Source: Quillaja saponaria (taxonomy: Eukaryota > Streptophyta > Magnoliopsida > Fabales > Quillajaceae). Taken from it: a DNA stretch of 64,000 bases. This document shows positions 33,316-44,290 of the stretch, in pieces. The notes beneath the pieces are model-generated. The model was not told where the DNA came from. It saw nothing but the letters and a program-made list of their open reading frames with translations, and did no database searches. Made by a program: the position numbers and the translations under genes. The stretch is taken from assembly GCA_029379385.1 (NCBI GenBank), contig CM055607.1, forward strand, positions 10,354,001 through 10,418,000, written 5' to 3'. The stretch's first letter is position 1; each line of letters starts with the position of its first letter.

Positions 33316-36100
33316 CTACATAATGTCATCAAGATCGTCATCATTGTTGCCATTCTCATGAAGAATCTCCTCGCCATCTCCACGACCACCTACATCACCA
33401 TCTACACTGCTAGAAGATGCATCTTGTTAGAAAGAAAAGTGAATAACTAACAAAAAAATTTGAAACTATAAAAGAAATGATCTAGATAAATATATAAACT
33501 TAGGTATGTCAATCTGAAACAAGTTATTCTTTAAATCACAAGCATAAACATTTGCGGAAAATCATAACCTAGCATGTTTTGTGACTTTTCACACTGCACG
33601 CCCTAAAACTAACCAATTTAAACAAAAAACCCAAACAATTGCATAAAATCTTAACTGTGTATCCAAATTGGATGCCACTTGTTCTTACAAATCTTATTCA
33701 ATGGCAATGAATGTGTTAGAATTCTCGGCTCATTGTTTGAACATGTTTTGGTCACTATTGCCCTTTACACCTAAAACTAAATTTATTTTAATTCACAAAC
33801 TCAAATATTTGCATAAAATCTTAACCGTGGATACGAATTGGATACATTTTGTTCCTATAAGTCTTATTCAATGTCATGAATGTGGTGGAATACATGGCTC
33901 TTCATTTGAACATGTTTTGGAACTTTAACATTTCACACCCAAAACTAGCTAAGTTTAAGTCACAAACCCAAACATTGCATAAACTTCTAACCGTGCATCT
34001 TGAATTAGATGGCATTTGTTCTTACAAATCTTATTTAATGGCATTAACATGTTGAAATTCTTGTGTCGTCCATTTGAACATATTTTGGCTACTATTGCCC
34101 TTCACAACTAAACATAGCTAAGTTAAAGTCAAAAACTTAAAACATTTGCATGAAATTCTAATCATGCATCCGAATTGGATCCCATTTGTTTCTACAAGTT
34201 TTATTTAGTGCTCTCTAATTATCTTGCTATCTAAAAACTTCAGATTGCATATTTAAATAGAGATAGTTACTTACCTGAAGTCCTTAAAGGATGGAAGGGT
34301 CGAAACCTAATTTATCCATAATGACTTTCATGATATTACTCATTTCATCAATTTCCTTTTCTGGTACTCTAGTTGTTGCTCTAGTGTGTGAATCTGCTTA
34401 GCTGATGCAACATCCGGTTGCGATGTTGGGTAGATCGTAATGAGGAACAAGATGAATTGATCTTATCTCCAAACAAGGCTCTTCTAGCACCAGGTTTTCC
34501 ACATCCATAGACTTTCCCCTCCTTTTGTACTCCCCCTGTCACCTTTAACCAAATGTCTGGATCAAAGGAAGGAAGAGCACCACAATCTTCTCCATATTTC
34601 TTAATAACTTCGCATATGTATTCTTCCTACAATCCCAATAAATATTATTTATAGATTCATTTACATAGATATATCTGTGTACACACACACACACATACAT
34701 AAATATTAAAATGTTAGTAAATATTTGTAAAACTAACAGAAATCATCTGCGACTTTGGGTTGTCAAATTGTCCAGTCTTTTTTCTCTTATGGATGCTGGT
34801 GGAAAACTTCTAGAAGAGACGGATCATTGTCCTGTTTCTTTTTTCTACAAAACCATTTGAAAGTTATAAAGGAATAAAATTTGATATTTAACATTTTCAT
34901 ATTAAATTACAACAATACCAATTTCTCCTTATGTTGCAGCACCGAGATTGATCCTCCTAGCATGTCTAACAATTGATTCCTCTTCCTAATCCTCTATTTT
35001 GTGTTCCTATTTGGGAACATTTCTTCCATTGTTCAATACTCCAAATCTGAAGCAGCCCTCGCCAATTTTCTGCCGTCATCCAACAGGCATCGAACCTTCA
35101 CACTTGCTGATGTCCTCAGTTTTACACATTATCTTTGCCTTGGCTCTTGCATCTCTTAACACATCCCTATATCGTTGACCTGCAATCTTCTCAAACACAA
35201 TCTTACCATCTTTCTCCTCTTGCTCTGTGTCAAACCTATAATTAGCGTGAAATATCACAAGAAATTAGTGCATTAACTTTTCTATTCAAGATAAAAATGA
35301 TACACTTATCACTAAATATTTAAATTACCATAAATTCTCGATAACATAAGTCTCTTGCTATTCTAGGATACTGAGACCAGACTGGGATCGGTCCTGGCAT
35401 ATGAGCTTCAATGATTGATTTAATAGTCCTCACAGTGTCAGGATTGTCAAATTCACTTTACATAAATAATAACAATAGAAGTTAGCATACTTTAGTATAT
35501 ATAAAAAAGTAATTAATACCTTTCAATACAAATTCTAATCAAAGGTCTATTAGCAGGGGATCTAGGTGTGCATATCCTCTAGTTATAGGTGGCTCAATGA
35601 CAGGAACCCTAGATGTAGACAAATCTTCAGATGTGCCTAGTGGTGAGTTGTGGCCAGATGATTCCATTATATGTCCAACATCACGATCACCTGCATTATT
35701 CAACAATAGGCCTAGATTAATTAGTTCAATGGTTATAAGGGGTAAATATTCATTTAAGTACAAACTAAATATAAAGAAATACCTAGTGAAGGTGGAATAT
35801 CAGCATGGGTTGACTGAGATGATCTAGGTAAGTGAGATGAAGACCTAAGTAAGGCAGAACATGCCTGAGATGATGATCTAGGTAAGGCAAAACCCGCTTG
35901 AGATGATGAAGGTGTGGCATGGCTAGACTGTGATGATTTGTGTGTGGTTCGGCTAGTCTGAATTCATAATAGGAGGGTCACGAGATGCATTTGACCCGGA
36001 TCTATGAATACTATGGACCATGATCTTGTAACAATTCCAATAACAAGTCAAAAAATCATAAATATTTAAATCTATAAATATCAAACATAATTAATAAGTA
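33316..36100 (-). pseudogene. CACTA plant transposase (Ptta/En-Spm type), remnant
   Basis: Exon-like pieces on the minus strand: 35076-35258 (RFDTEQEEKDGKIVFEKIAG, then YRDVLRDARAKAK); about 34740-34850; about 34430-34640 (EEYICEVIKKYGEDCG, LPSFDPDIWLKVTGG, GCGKPGARRALFG); and a last piece ending in DDDLDDIM and TAG at 33316-33318. The stretch 35380-35450 adds IIEAHMPGPIPVW. The FDPDIWLKVTGG-type text recalls the plant transposase family Pfam PF03004. Exon borders are not resolved, and 33430-34260 looks like an intron filled with tandem repeats. Several frames are interrupted, so I call it a remnant. Confidence 0.75.
33588..34215. repeat. 168-bp tandem repeat, about 3.7 copies
   Basis: The word CTAAAACTAA and its variants recur at 33603, 33771, 33939 and 34108, a spacing of 168-169 bases. 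Each unit also holds GCATAAAATCTTAAC, GAATTGGATnnCAT, GTTCTTACAAATCTTATTCA and TTTGAACATGTTTTGG. Copies are visibly diverged, so this is an old minisatellite inside the presumed transposase intron. Confidence 0.88.
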
Positions 36101-36141
36101 ATAACAACTATGGAATCTTTATAGACAAATCACATACAATT

Positions 36142-39100
36142 TTGATTAATCATCTTGCATATTATTGTCAGAATCGTATTCAAAATCAACTTCTTCGCCT
36201 ATCCATTTCTAATTCATCATTATCCTCTTCATCATCATCTTCATTTTCAAGAATATCATCATATTCTTCTTTAGTTATGTCATCATCAACAACAAATCTA
36301 GCTTCATTTATTTCATTAGGATCCACTTCTTCACTTGGTCATCACTGTACAAGAACTCCAGGTGCATCCAAGGCCCACAGTAACTAGAACATGTACATTC
36401 AATTCAACTTCTTGAAATATATCATCATCTAAAGGTTGCACATCGTCACTTGGTGTGTCACTGGACTGAAAATTAAAATTGTTCCTGGCCGCCATGTTAC
36501 AAACTGCCCACCAATCATTTCTTTTTTTTACTTGGATAGCTAGCATAATAAACTTGGTGAGCTTGAGCAGCTAATATGAAAGGCTCGTATGAGGCAAGTC
36601 TTGACTTATGATTGATATCTACCAAATCGTGCAAAGAATCTATTTTCATCCTTCTATAAGAATCATACCAATCACACTGAAAGAGAGCAATTCTATTATT
36701 TCCAAAATATTGCATCTCTATTATGTTTGTTAGCATACCATAGAAATCTCGCTCATCAACGCCATAACAACTCCCTTTCACAAGAACGCCACTAGTTCAT
36801 AGACTTTTTTCCATCTCCATATGAAAGCGTGCGAAACTTGAACCCATTAACAAAGTAGCCATTAAAACACCTCACTTGTCTCATTGGTGGGAAAGCAATA
36901 TCCACAATACGTGGATCAGTGATCTTATCATCAAGTGCCTATATGGTAAACTAAACTTAATAGTTGTATGAACTAAATGTATAGTTGTTTATGCCTAATA
37001 ATAGAAATAAATTAATTAATTAAATAAAAAAGAAAAAGAAAAAACTAACCTGTTGTTGAAGTCAATTTGCAAATTTAGACTCAACTAAATTTTGAATTCG
37101 GTCCTCAGAATAATTTGGATGCTCATTCGATAGTATTTGATAAAACTCACTATATTTTATATTGAGAGTGTAAGTCACTATTGAAATGTAAGTGTTGCAT
37201 ACAAAAAATTAAATGTGAGACTAGCCTGACTTACCTTACATATGGCTCAATCTTATTGTGTTCAGCAAACATAAATCTTTACTGCTTGTAACTGAATATC
37301 AGTAGCGGTCTTGTTTTATGAAAACCAAATGCATGACTAGATTGACAAAAAACAGAAAGGCGCCCATTACAATCCATATCTCCACCATCATCTCCCATTA
37401 CAATCCATATCTCCACCATCATCTTGACGAGGCACACGATTTAACTTTGTTGGAACATTTGACTCAAAATACATTGCACAAAAATTGGAAATTTCTTCTA
37501 AGCAATAGGCCTCGCATATAGAACCTTCGACACAAGCCTTGTTTCTGGCCTTTTTCTTTAAATTAAACATCATCCTACAAACAATATCTTTAATTAGGAA
37601 ATGAATATACTTAAAAATTACAAATACGATTAGTTTAAGACTGATATAATAACCTTTCAAATGAATACATCCAACGATAATGCACAGGTCCACCCACTTT
37701 TGCTTCATAAGGTATGTGCACAGTCAAATGTTCCATTGAGTTAAAAAAACCCATTACTAATATTTTCTCCAACTTGCACAAAGTGACAACAATATTTTTC
37801 TCAAGCATCTCCCTATGCTCCACACACAATTCTTTCACACATAAATCTCTGAAAAAAATTACTAAGTTCATTAAATGCTTCCCTTATACCTTTCGGTAAG
37901 TAATCGAAAAATGCAATCAGGATTAGTCTTTGCATGAACACGTGACAATCATGGCTTTTCATACCGGACAACTTGGATTCATCCATGTCCACACAACGAC
38001 CTAAATTTGAAGCATATCCATCAGGAAGCCTTAAGCCTTTTATCCATTGACACACTTCCTTCACTTGAGGTTTAGACAAGCTGCAAGAAGCTTTTGGCAT
38101 AACAAGTTTCCTATTAACATTAGTCAATTCCAACTTGGGACGCTTACAAAATAATTGCAAATCCATCCTCCCATTTGGATTGTCCTTGGTTTTACCTTTC
38201 ATATTCATCACTGTATTGAATACATTATCAAAAACATTCTTCTTAATATGCATTACATCAAGATTGTGTCGAATAAGATTAGTTGACCATATACTTATTT
38301 TTGCCCAATTATGTTGTTTCCCAAATCCTGAAATTATTTGTTTACCAAATGCATTTCCAAAGGTTATCTGATTAAGTCTTCTGAGACTATCACAAACTTC
38401 TTCCTAGACAATCGTGGTGGCGACAAAGCTTTCTCTGTTGTGTTCTTTTTGAATTTATCTTTTTGCTTTATAAAAGGATGATCAATAGGTAAGAATTGTT
38501 GATGACAATAAAACCAGCACCGTTTATGACCATGAGGAAGACGAAAAGATTTTAGTTTGTTCCATGAAATATAGACAAGCAAAATTTCCATGTGTACTCC
38601 AACTCGATAGCATTCCATAAGCAGAAAAGTCACTAATGGTCCACATAAGTGCAGCTCTCATTATAAAATTTTCACCCCTGTATGCATCATAAGTGTTAAC
38701 CCCCATATCCCACAACTTCTTCAAGTCGTTAATAAGAGGTCTCAAGTAGATATCTAAATTTTGCTTTAGGAGACTTAGGACTAGGAATGGCCAATGTCAA
38801 GAATAAATATTGCTCTTTCATGCACATGTTAGGAGGCAAGTTATAAGGAAGTAACAAAAACGGGCCATATAGAATGACCATTTGATGAATGACCGAATGG
38901 GCAAAACCCATCGGTGGTAAGACCCTAATCTAATATTTCTTGGTTCTTCAGAAATAATGGATAGTTGTCAGTAAAGTGTTTTCCATGCTTCTCCATCACT
39001 TGGGTGAATCATTATACCATTAGCACGTCTTTGATCATGCCAAGTCATATATTGAGCAGTGTTCTTTGACATAAAGAGCATTTGGAGCCTAGGTAAAAGT

Positions 39101-39920
39101 GGAAAGTGACGCAAAATTTTGTAAGGTACATCAATCTTACTTGATTGAGTCTTAGGTTGATATCTCGAATGCCTCACATATACGACATTCTCGTAACTTC
39201 TTATCCTCTTTGCCATAGTAAAGCATATAATCGTTGGGACATACATGTATCTTCTCATATCCAAGTTCTAATTTCTTGACTATTTGCTTAGATCGATAAA
39301 AATTTTCAGGTAATTTCTTATCTTTAGGCAACATACCCTTAATAATTGAAATAAGCCGGTCATACAAGCTCTAACTCATATTAAACTCTGATTTACAGTT
39401 TAATAGTTGTGTCATTGTCGATAACCGACTATGCCAGTCACAACCTTCTCCACAATGGCTCGTCAGCATTTTTCAACAAAGTCATAAAATTTTTGGGTAT
39501 CACAATTCCGCTCCTCGCGAATCCGACTCTCATTGTCCCAATTAAAATCTGGACTAGCAACATCCAAAACTATATCAACGTATGGATTGCTTGAATTACC
39601 AACATCAACATCTCCATTATTTGAACTTTCCCCTAACCAAGTCTCGGCCTCCCCATGTAAGGTCCACCACTTGTAGGTTTTTACAAAACCCTTCTTATAC
39701 AAGTCAATGGCTACTTCATCTCAAAGCTTCCACTTTTTGTTCTTACAAACCCGACAAGGACATCGAATTGTATTTCCTTTCATAATCCTTGGATGACTAT
39801 ACGCAAAATCAAGAAACTTCTCAACATTAGACATAAACTTATCTATAGGCATTTAGTTTTCAATTCTACGTTCCATCCAACTACGATCACCTTCAAACCA
39901 ACTACAGTCTTCATCCATAT
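36142..39920 (-). pseudogene. CACTA TNP2-type transposase, remnant
   Basis: On the minus strand from 39918: MDEDCSWFEGDRSWMERRIE, then a stop, then KFMSNVEKFLDFAY and IRCPCRVCKNKKW (transposase-associated domain). This is followed by the TNP2 core (YTKCPACGES-like region decayed; KLPENFYRSKQIVKKLELGY, HVCPNDYMLYYGKE, RHFPLLPRLQMLFMSKNTA, MTWHDQRRANGIMIHPSDGE, HIKKNVFDNVFNTVMNMKGK). Next comes a DUF4218-like part (MKSHDCHVFMQRLILIAFFD, LPKGIREAFNELSNFF, NFCAMYFESNVPTKLNRVPR). A DUF4216-like part follows (GMLTNIIEMQYFGNN, ALFQCDWYDSYRRMK, EPFILAAQAHQVYYASYP). Domain order matches known plant CACTA transposases. The coding is split over many short frames with several frameshifts and stops, so it cannot make an active enzyme. 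Confidence 0.88.
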
Positions 39921-42235
39921 TGGTAAAAATTCATCACAATAATAATTAGCACAATTAGATTAAAACATTGAGTAATTAGTAGTGTGAAAATAATAATGAC
40001 AACAACAAGACTTTCTTTTCAAAAACATTGAGTAATAAAGAGGTAATTAAGGGAATTTAATTGAAAGACATGCACTTTCAGCTATTCTTGTCAATAATAT
40101 ATTATATCGATATATTCCCTTAAAAACACTTCTAGAATCTCACAAATAATTCAATTAAATTTAAAACTCATTTAAGAATAGAAATGTGTATGATATTTAT
40201 GAGAAAAAAAATATATTTGGAAGTTGCATAACTTTAGGCTTAATAAAACTTTCCATGAAGCAAAGAAAATGACAATGATACACAAGATTGTGGTGTATGC
40301 AAGCTAGGATGCAACATAGAAAAAGCCATAATAGTGAAGCAATTAATGAGATTGATAGAGAAATCTACATGTCCTTATTATTGTTACCCACTTTTATACT
40401 CCACAGACTCATTTTCTAAAGCTTCATATTATATGTCAAATTCAATGAATTGGTGCATGTTTGCATATGACTCAATGAGAGAGAAATATAAACTCCTCTC
40501 AACATGGACCGCTCTGTTTCATGGATTTTACGGCATCAAACCATAGGAGGTTTTTGTTTAAATCCTCAAAAAGACAAACAATGAAATATTTAATATGCAT
40601 AGCTAGTATTGCTTTGGCTATCATCACCCATGCTATATTTTAGGACCCACTCACGTGCATATATTTGTGTTAATGAATATGTATTTCAATTTCAATTTCA
40701 ATTTAAGATAGTTATGTTATTTCAGTTTCAATGAATATCTATTTCATGTACATTAGCTGTAAACCAAAACAAAAGTATAGTTTAATTATGATAGGTACCC
40801 ATTAAAAATAAAGTTGTAAAAAAAAAAAAAAAAAAAAGACAATTTGTAAATAACTTATTAAATAAACAAGCAACCAAGCAATGGTCTAGTTTTCAATTAC
40901 GTTATATTGGTCATCTATGATATCTTATGTCTTTTTCAAAATGATTGTCTGGTATGGTGCAGATAAAGAGGAAGATATCTATAATGAAGCTAGTCACATG
41001 CTATATATTCTACAGTACTTTTTTTTTTCTCTTTTATTGGAATTCACTAAAGCTCACTTCCTTTCTTTTCAGCCAGGGAAGGCAATGTTTATGTTTCTAA
41101 CATGACCTTATAAGATTCACAAGACATGCACCAATATGCCACCAGACTATGTAGCAATACATTCAACTTTGACATTAGCTAATTAAGTAATAAGACCTCT
41201 TAATAAATAACTAAATAAATTATATATCTTAGGACCTTATAAGATTCACAAGACTCTTACTAGCTTCATCCCAATTGCTTAAAATTGGTCTTAATTCTTA
41301 TATAATTTGCATGACAATGAATGATGAAAGCTGTATTTATAAATACCCACTTGGAAAGCAAGCCATCATTGGCCATAACTATGCATGCCATATATGCCAC
41401 ACATAATTAAATATTCAAATTTCAATCACAACTCAAATACAAATGAAAAAATAGTCAAAGTTAAAGAAATCAAATTGTGATAACCATATATGGACCATAT
41501 GAAGAGTGTCCAACAAACTTTCTTTAGTGTCAGTTAAAGGTGTACCTAAATGAAGATACAAAAGACAAAACAAAGCTTTAAGTGGGGAAAGACTAGAACT
41601 CACAGAAGATTTAGGAGAAAATAATTTTATTGCTGTTTTCTTTTCTAACGCCTTTCTTTCTTCTTTTCACTACAAAGTCTTCTTGTTCATGATGCCTAAG
41701 AACACGCAAGGGTCCTGTCTTCTCGAACCCACAGCCTGTACCATCCAAGTTGTTTACAATATTCATCTATTCAATTACTATTGAACATCAATAATTAACT
41801 CAAGTACAAATTCCACAAAATACTTAATAAAACAATACAATCAACTCCCATTGAAAAGGAAAGCAAGGAGATCAGTTTCAGACCAAGAAAAATTATAAAA
41901 AGAAAAGAAATAAATAAAAAGTGATTTTATTCTTCCAAGATTGTGAAGCAAACCTGAAACAAAACCCATACTTGTCCTTTCAAGCTTGACATCAACATGA
42001 ACTAAGGAGATTAGTTTCTGAAAATGTGAAATTTTGTCCTACACTTGGTAACCAATTTCGTCGGAGTTGAAAATTCTAATAGATATATCTATAGAACTGA
42101 GATAGTAGGTCGATGCAAAGAGAGCGACCAATTCTAATTTTGTCTGAGGGAAAGGATAAGAAGGAAAAATTGAGGATTTAGGGTTCTGAAAATCACCCAG
42201 GTAATCTATAACAAAATAGTGTATATCTTTATATT
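39921..42235. other. CACTA 5' region, no gene recognised
   Basis: This 2.3 kb lies between the transposase start and the right subterminal repeats. Short open frames occur (40334-40546 and 40917-41105), and TTCTTTCTTTTCAG at 41061-41074 looks like a splice acceptor. None of this matches a family I know. A 40681-40705 run of CAATTT units is present. The region is duplicated at 61.2-63.5 kb. Confidence 0.6.
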
Positions 42236-42482
42236 TCCTACAATTATAAGTTCATGGGTAAAAAAATAAAAAATTTACCTACAAACCAAAGTTTGTGGGT
42301 ATAAGCTAATTTTTTTTTACCTACAAGCAAGAGTTTGTAGGTAATACATAACAAAATTATGAGTTTTTATTTCCCACAAACTAAAGTCTGTGGGTAACAA
42401 GAAAAGAACTTACCAACAAACATAAGTTTGTGGGTGAAAGATAAATTTTTTTACCCACAGACAAGAGTTTGTGGGTAAAATT
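42236..42482. repeat. Subterminal repeats, right side of CACTA element
   Basis: Repeated paired words such as ACCTACAAACCAAAGTTTGTGG, with variants, at 42276, 42322, 42374, 42412 and 42458, each a short inverted pair. They mirror the left-end motif and mark the promoter side of the transposase. The same array is present at 63540-63780. Confidence 0.8.
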
Positions 42483-42677
42483 TGCGAGAATGAAAATTTA
42501 ATTCCTGCCATAATACCGACAAACATACCGACAAAATGTTGGTCGGTAAATTGATGATAACAAAATTTGGTGGGTTTGTGGCTGGGTCGAAATTGATGAT
42601 AACACATTAGAAATAAATTATAATTTAATTAATATATTCATAGCTAGTAGCCTAATATATAATAATTAACGGAAGGG

Positions 42678-42914
42678 TGAAAACCATGAGGTTGGTGGGT
42701 ATCACAATGGTTTGTGGGTGAAAACCAATTTCACTGACAAACCACCCATCACAATTTCCCACAAAATTTACTGACAAATGTTTGTGGGAAATGCCCATAA
42801 ACTTTCGAAGTTTGTGGGAATTACCCATGAGAAATTATCCATAGATTATTTGTCAGTAAGCTTTTTCTCACAAATTTTATATCCTTTTCCCACAAATTTG
42901 GTTTGTGGGAATTG
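42678..42914 (-). mobile_element. Inverted copy of the CACTA left end
   Basis: Read on the minus strand from 42914, this matches 32648-32870 in order: CACAAACCAAATTTGTGGG, AAAAAGCTTACTGACAAATA, TGGATAATTTCTCATGGGTA, CATTTGTCAGTAAATTTTG, ATTGTGATGGGTGGTTTG and ACCCACCAACCTCATGG. The outermost 20 or so bases (CACTACAAGAAAAATG) are not there. Instead the outer side reads TCTGTCAAAATCAATTCC. It abuts host sequence at GGAAGGG (42677), exactly where copy 2 of the 2.8-kb duplication runs on normally. It could be a nested fragment of another element or a rearrangement of this one. Confidence 0.85.
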
Positions 42915-43539
42915 ATTTTGACAGAATCTATTTTCATGTTTGGTTACTTTACTTGAAAAATAACTTTTACCCTGAGTAAGGCGTTTGGTTACATAACTTT
43001 ATAAGTGTTTTGGATGGTGTAAAAGACATAAAAAAGACTATCAGAAGTGAAACCAAGGGCACCAAAAGATAAGCATGACAAATCACGACAGGGTCTTTCC
43101 TTCCTTCCCCTTTCAAAACCCTCAGCATAGTATTAGGTAAATCCTCTAATGTGTAACTAAATCAATGGTATTTAAAAAAAAAAAAAAAGAATAAAAAAGA
43201 AGCACCAAAAATAAAAGAAAGATAACATTTATTTTGGACAATTTCACATGCAATCCAAAATCACTTTTCAGCTCCCAAACATCAAACACAGAACCAAACT
43301 AGGCCATAAACTATTTGGAGCTTGTTTGAGGTTCTTCCAACAGCAACCCGGCGAGATTCATGATTCTCGGTTGCCGATTTACATTATAGAAAATCTTGTT
43401 GACTAGATGAGTAATAGGATTCTTCCTGCCATAAATTGATAAATTAATTGTATAAAAATTTACATATAGTTACTTTACCACGTCATTCTTGCAATAACCA
43501 AATAAATGACTGTCATATGTTTAAATAAACCATATTAGA
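42915..43539. other. Intergenic; possible MITE remnant
   Basis: No gene. GTTTGGTTACTTTACTTG near 42940 and GAACCAAACTAGGCC near 43293 could be the two ends of a small element, but the match is weak. About 43310-43400 resembles 59020-59110 (CTTGTTTGAGnTTCnTCCAAC, TGATTTACATTATAG). Confidence 0.4.
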
Positions 43540-44290
43540 ATTATAGTCAATATGAGTTAACCTAATACTAAAGTTAACTAAGTCAAGTGACTGACCCAAT
43601 CTTACAGTAAATTAATTAATTTCATTAACTACCCACAAATCTCTTCTATAATGTTTCTCATATCAAACTATTTATTTTCTCTCTCCATCCCTTCTCTTTC
43701 TTCTTAGATTTGACTCTCTCTCTTCACCATCTCCATTAGTTTCTCTTTCCATCCATCCCACCACTTCAATCAAACACATTATCGTCACTAACCACCACCA
43801 CCACCTCCCTACCGTAACATTTTATTGAAATATCATAATCAATTTTATAGTGAAAATATAAAATTTATCCTCACATAGAAAATAAAAAATATATATAATA
43901 AGGCCAACTATAATATTTGGAATCATATGAATATGTTTTTTAGTTTAGTTTTTCATTAAATCATCAATTTATTTCTGATTGTGATTCATGAGCACTAATT
44001 GGAGAATGAAAGTTGGCTCATGAATGCGAACTAATAAAAATCATGATGATTTGTGGTTAATGGCTGTGAAATTCTCTAATATAGTGGGATGGGTGGAGGA
44101 GAGGTGCGGGACGGAGATGGTGAGGAGAGAGAAGGGGTGGAGAGAGAAAAAAAATAAAGAGTTTGAAATGAGAGAGATTATGGGAGATATTGGTCGATGG
44201 TTAATGAAATAAATAAATTAATTATAAAGTTGAGTTAGTTTAAATCTACTAGGTTGCTTAGGTGGAGTGACTCACCTTATAGCGTGATTT
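43540..44290. repeat. Fold-back element with arms of about 250 bp
   Basis: The left arm (about 43540-43800) and right arm (about 44030-44290) are inverted repeats. The right arm has GGAGATGGTGAGGAGAGAGA, GGGGTGGAGAGAGAAA, GTTTGAAATGAGAGAGATTA and GGTTAATGAAATAAATAAATT. The complement of the left arm has GGAGATGGTGAAGAGAGAGA, GGGATGGAGAGAGAAA, GTTTGATATGAGAAACATTA and AGTTAATGAAATTAATTAATT. The left arm has an extra 16 bases or so. The loop is about 230 bases. No coding content. The type fits a fold-back or MITE element of unclear class. Confidence 0.8.

Larger units (their letters stand above)
32624..42606 (-). mobile_element. CACTA (En/Spm) DNA transposon, degenerate, about 10 kb
   Basis: The left end is CACTACAAGAAAAATGAC at 32624, preceded by AGT. 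Many short TTTGTGGGT/ACCCACAAA repeats occur inside both ends, as expected for transposase binding. Two transposase regions lie on the minus strand: a TNP2-type gene with DUF4218- and DUF4216-like parts, then a plant transposase (Ptta/En-Spm) part. The 5' end, by gene direction, is on the right. There the element passes at about 42606 into host sequence (ACATTAGAAATAAATTATAA, like 53148-53170) with no CACTA terminus, so the right end is lost. Homology of 32580-32623 to 52000-52035 gives a related uninserted site. All frames are broken. Confidence 0.88.
39859..42677. repeat. 2.8-kb duplicated segment, copy 1
   Basis: Matches 61133-63969 almost base for base over the whole length, by eye well above 95%. 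It starts TTCAATTCTACGTTCC inside the 5' end of the TNP2 gene and ends GGAAGGG, after about 70 bases of host flank. Differences are scattered substitutions, small indels and a 17-base extra in copy 2 near 63020 (CTAAAGCTTGTACCATC). After 42677 copy 1 continues into an inverted CACTA end, while copy 2 continues into cluster spacer. Confidence 0.95.

Noticed and set aside
40334..40546. 70-codon open frame, conserved at 61608-61820
   Set aside because: The two copies lie in the 2.8-kb duplication, so conservation is expected. The few differences I see change amino acids about as often as not (S/L, Y/H, H/Y, F/L), with no sign of selection. No family is recognisable.
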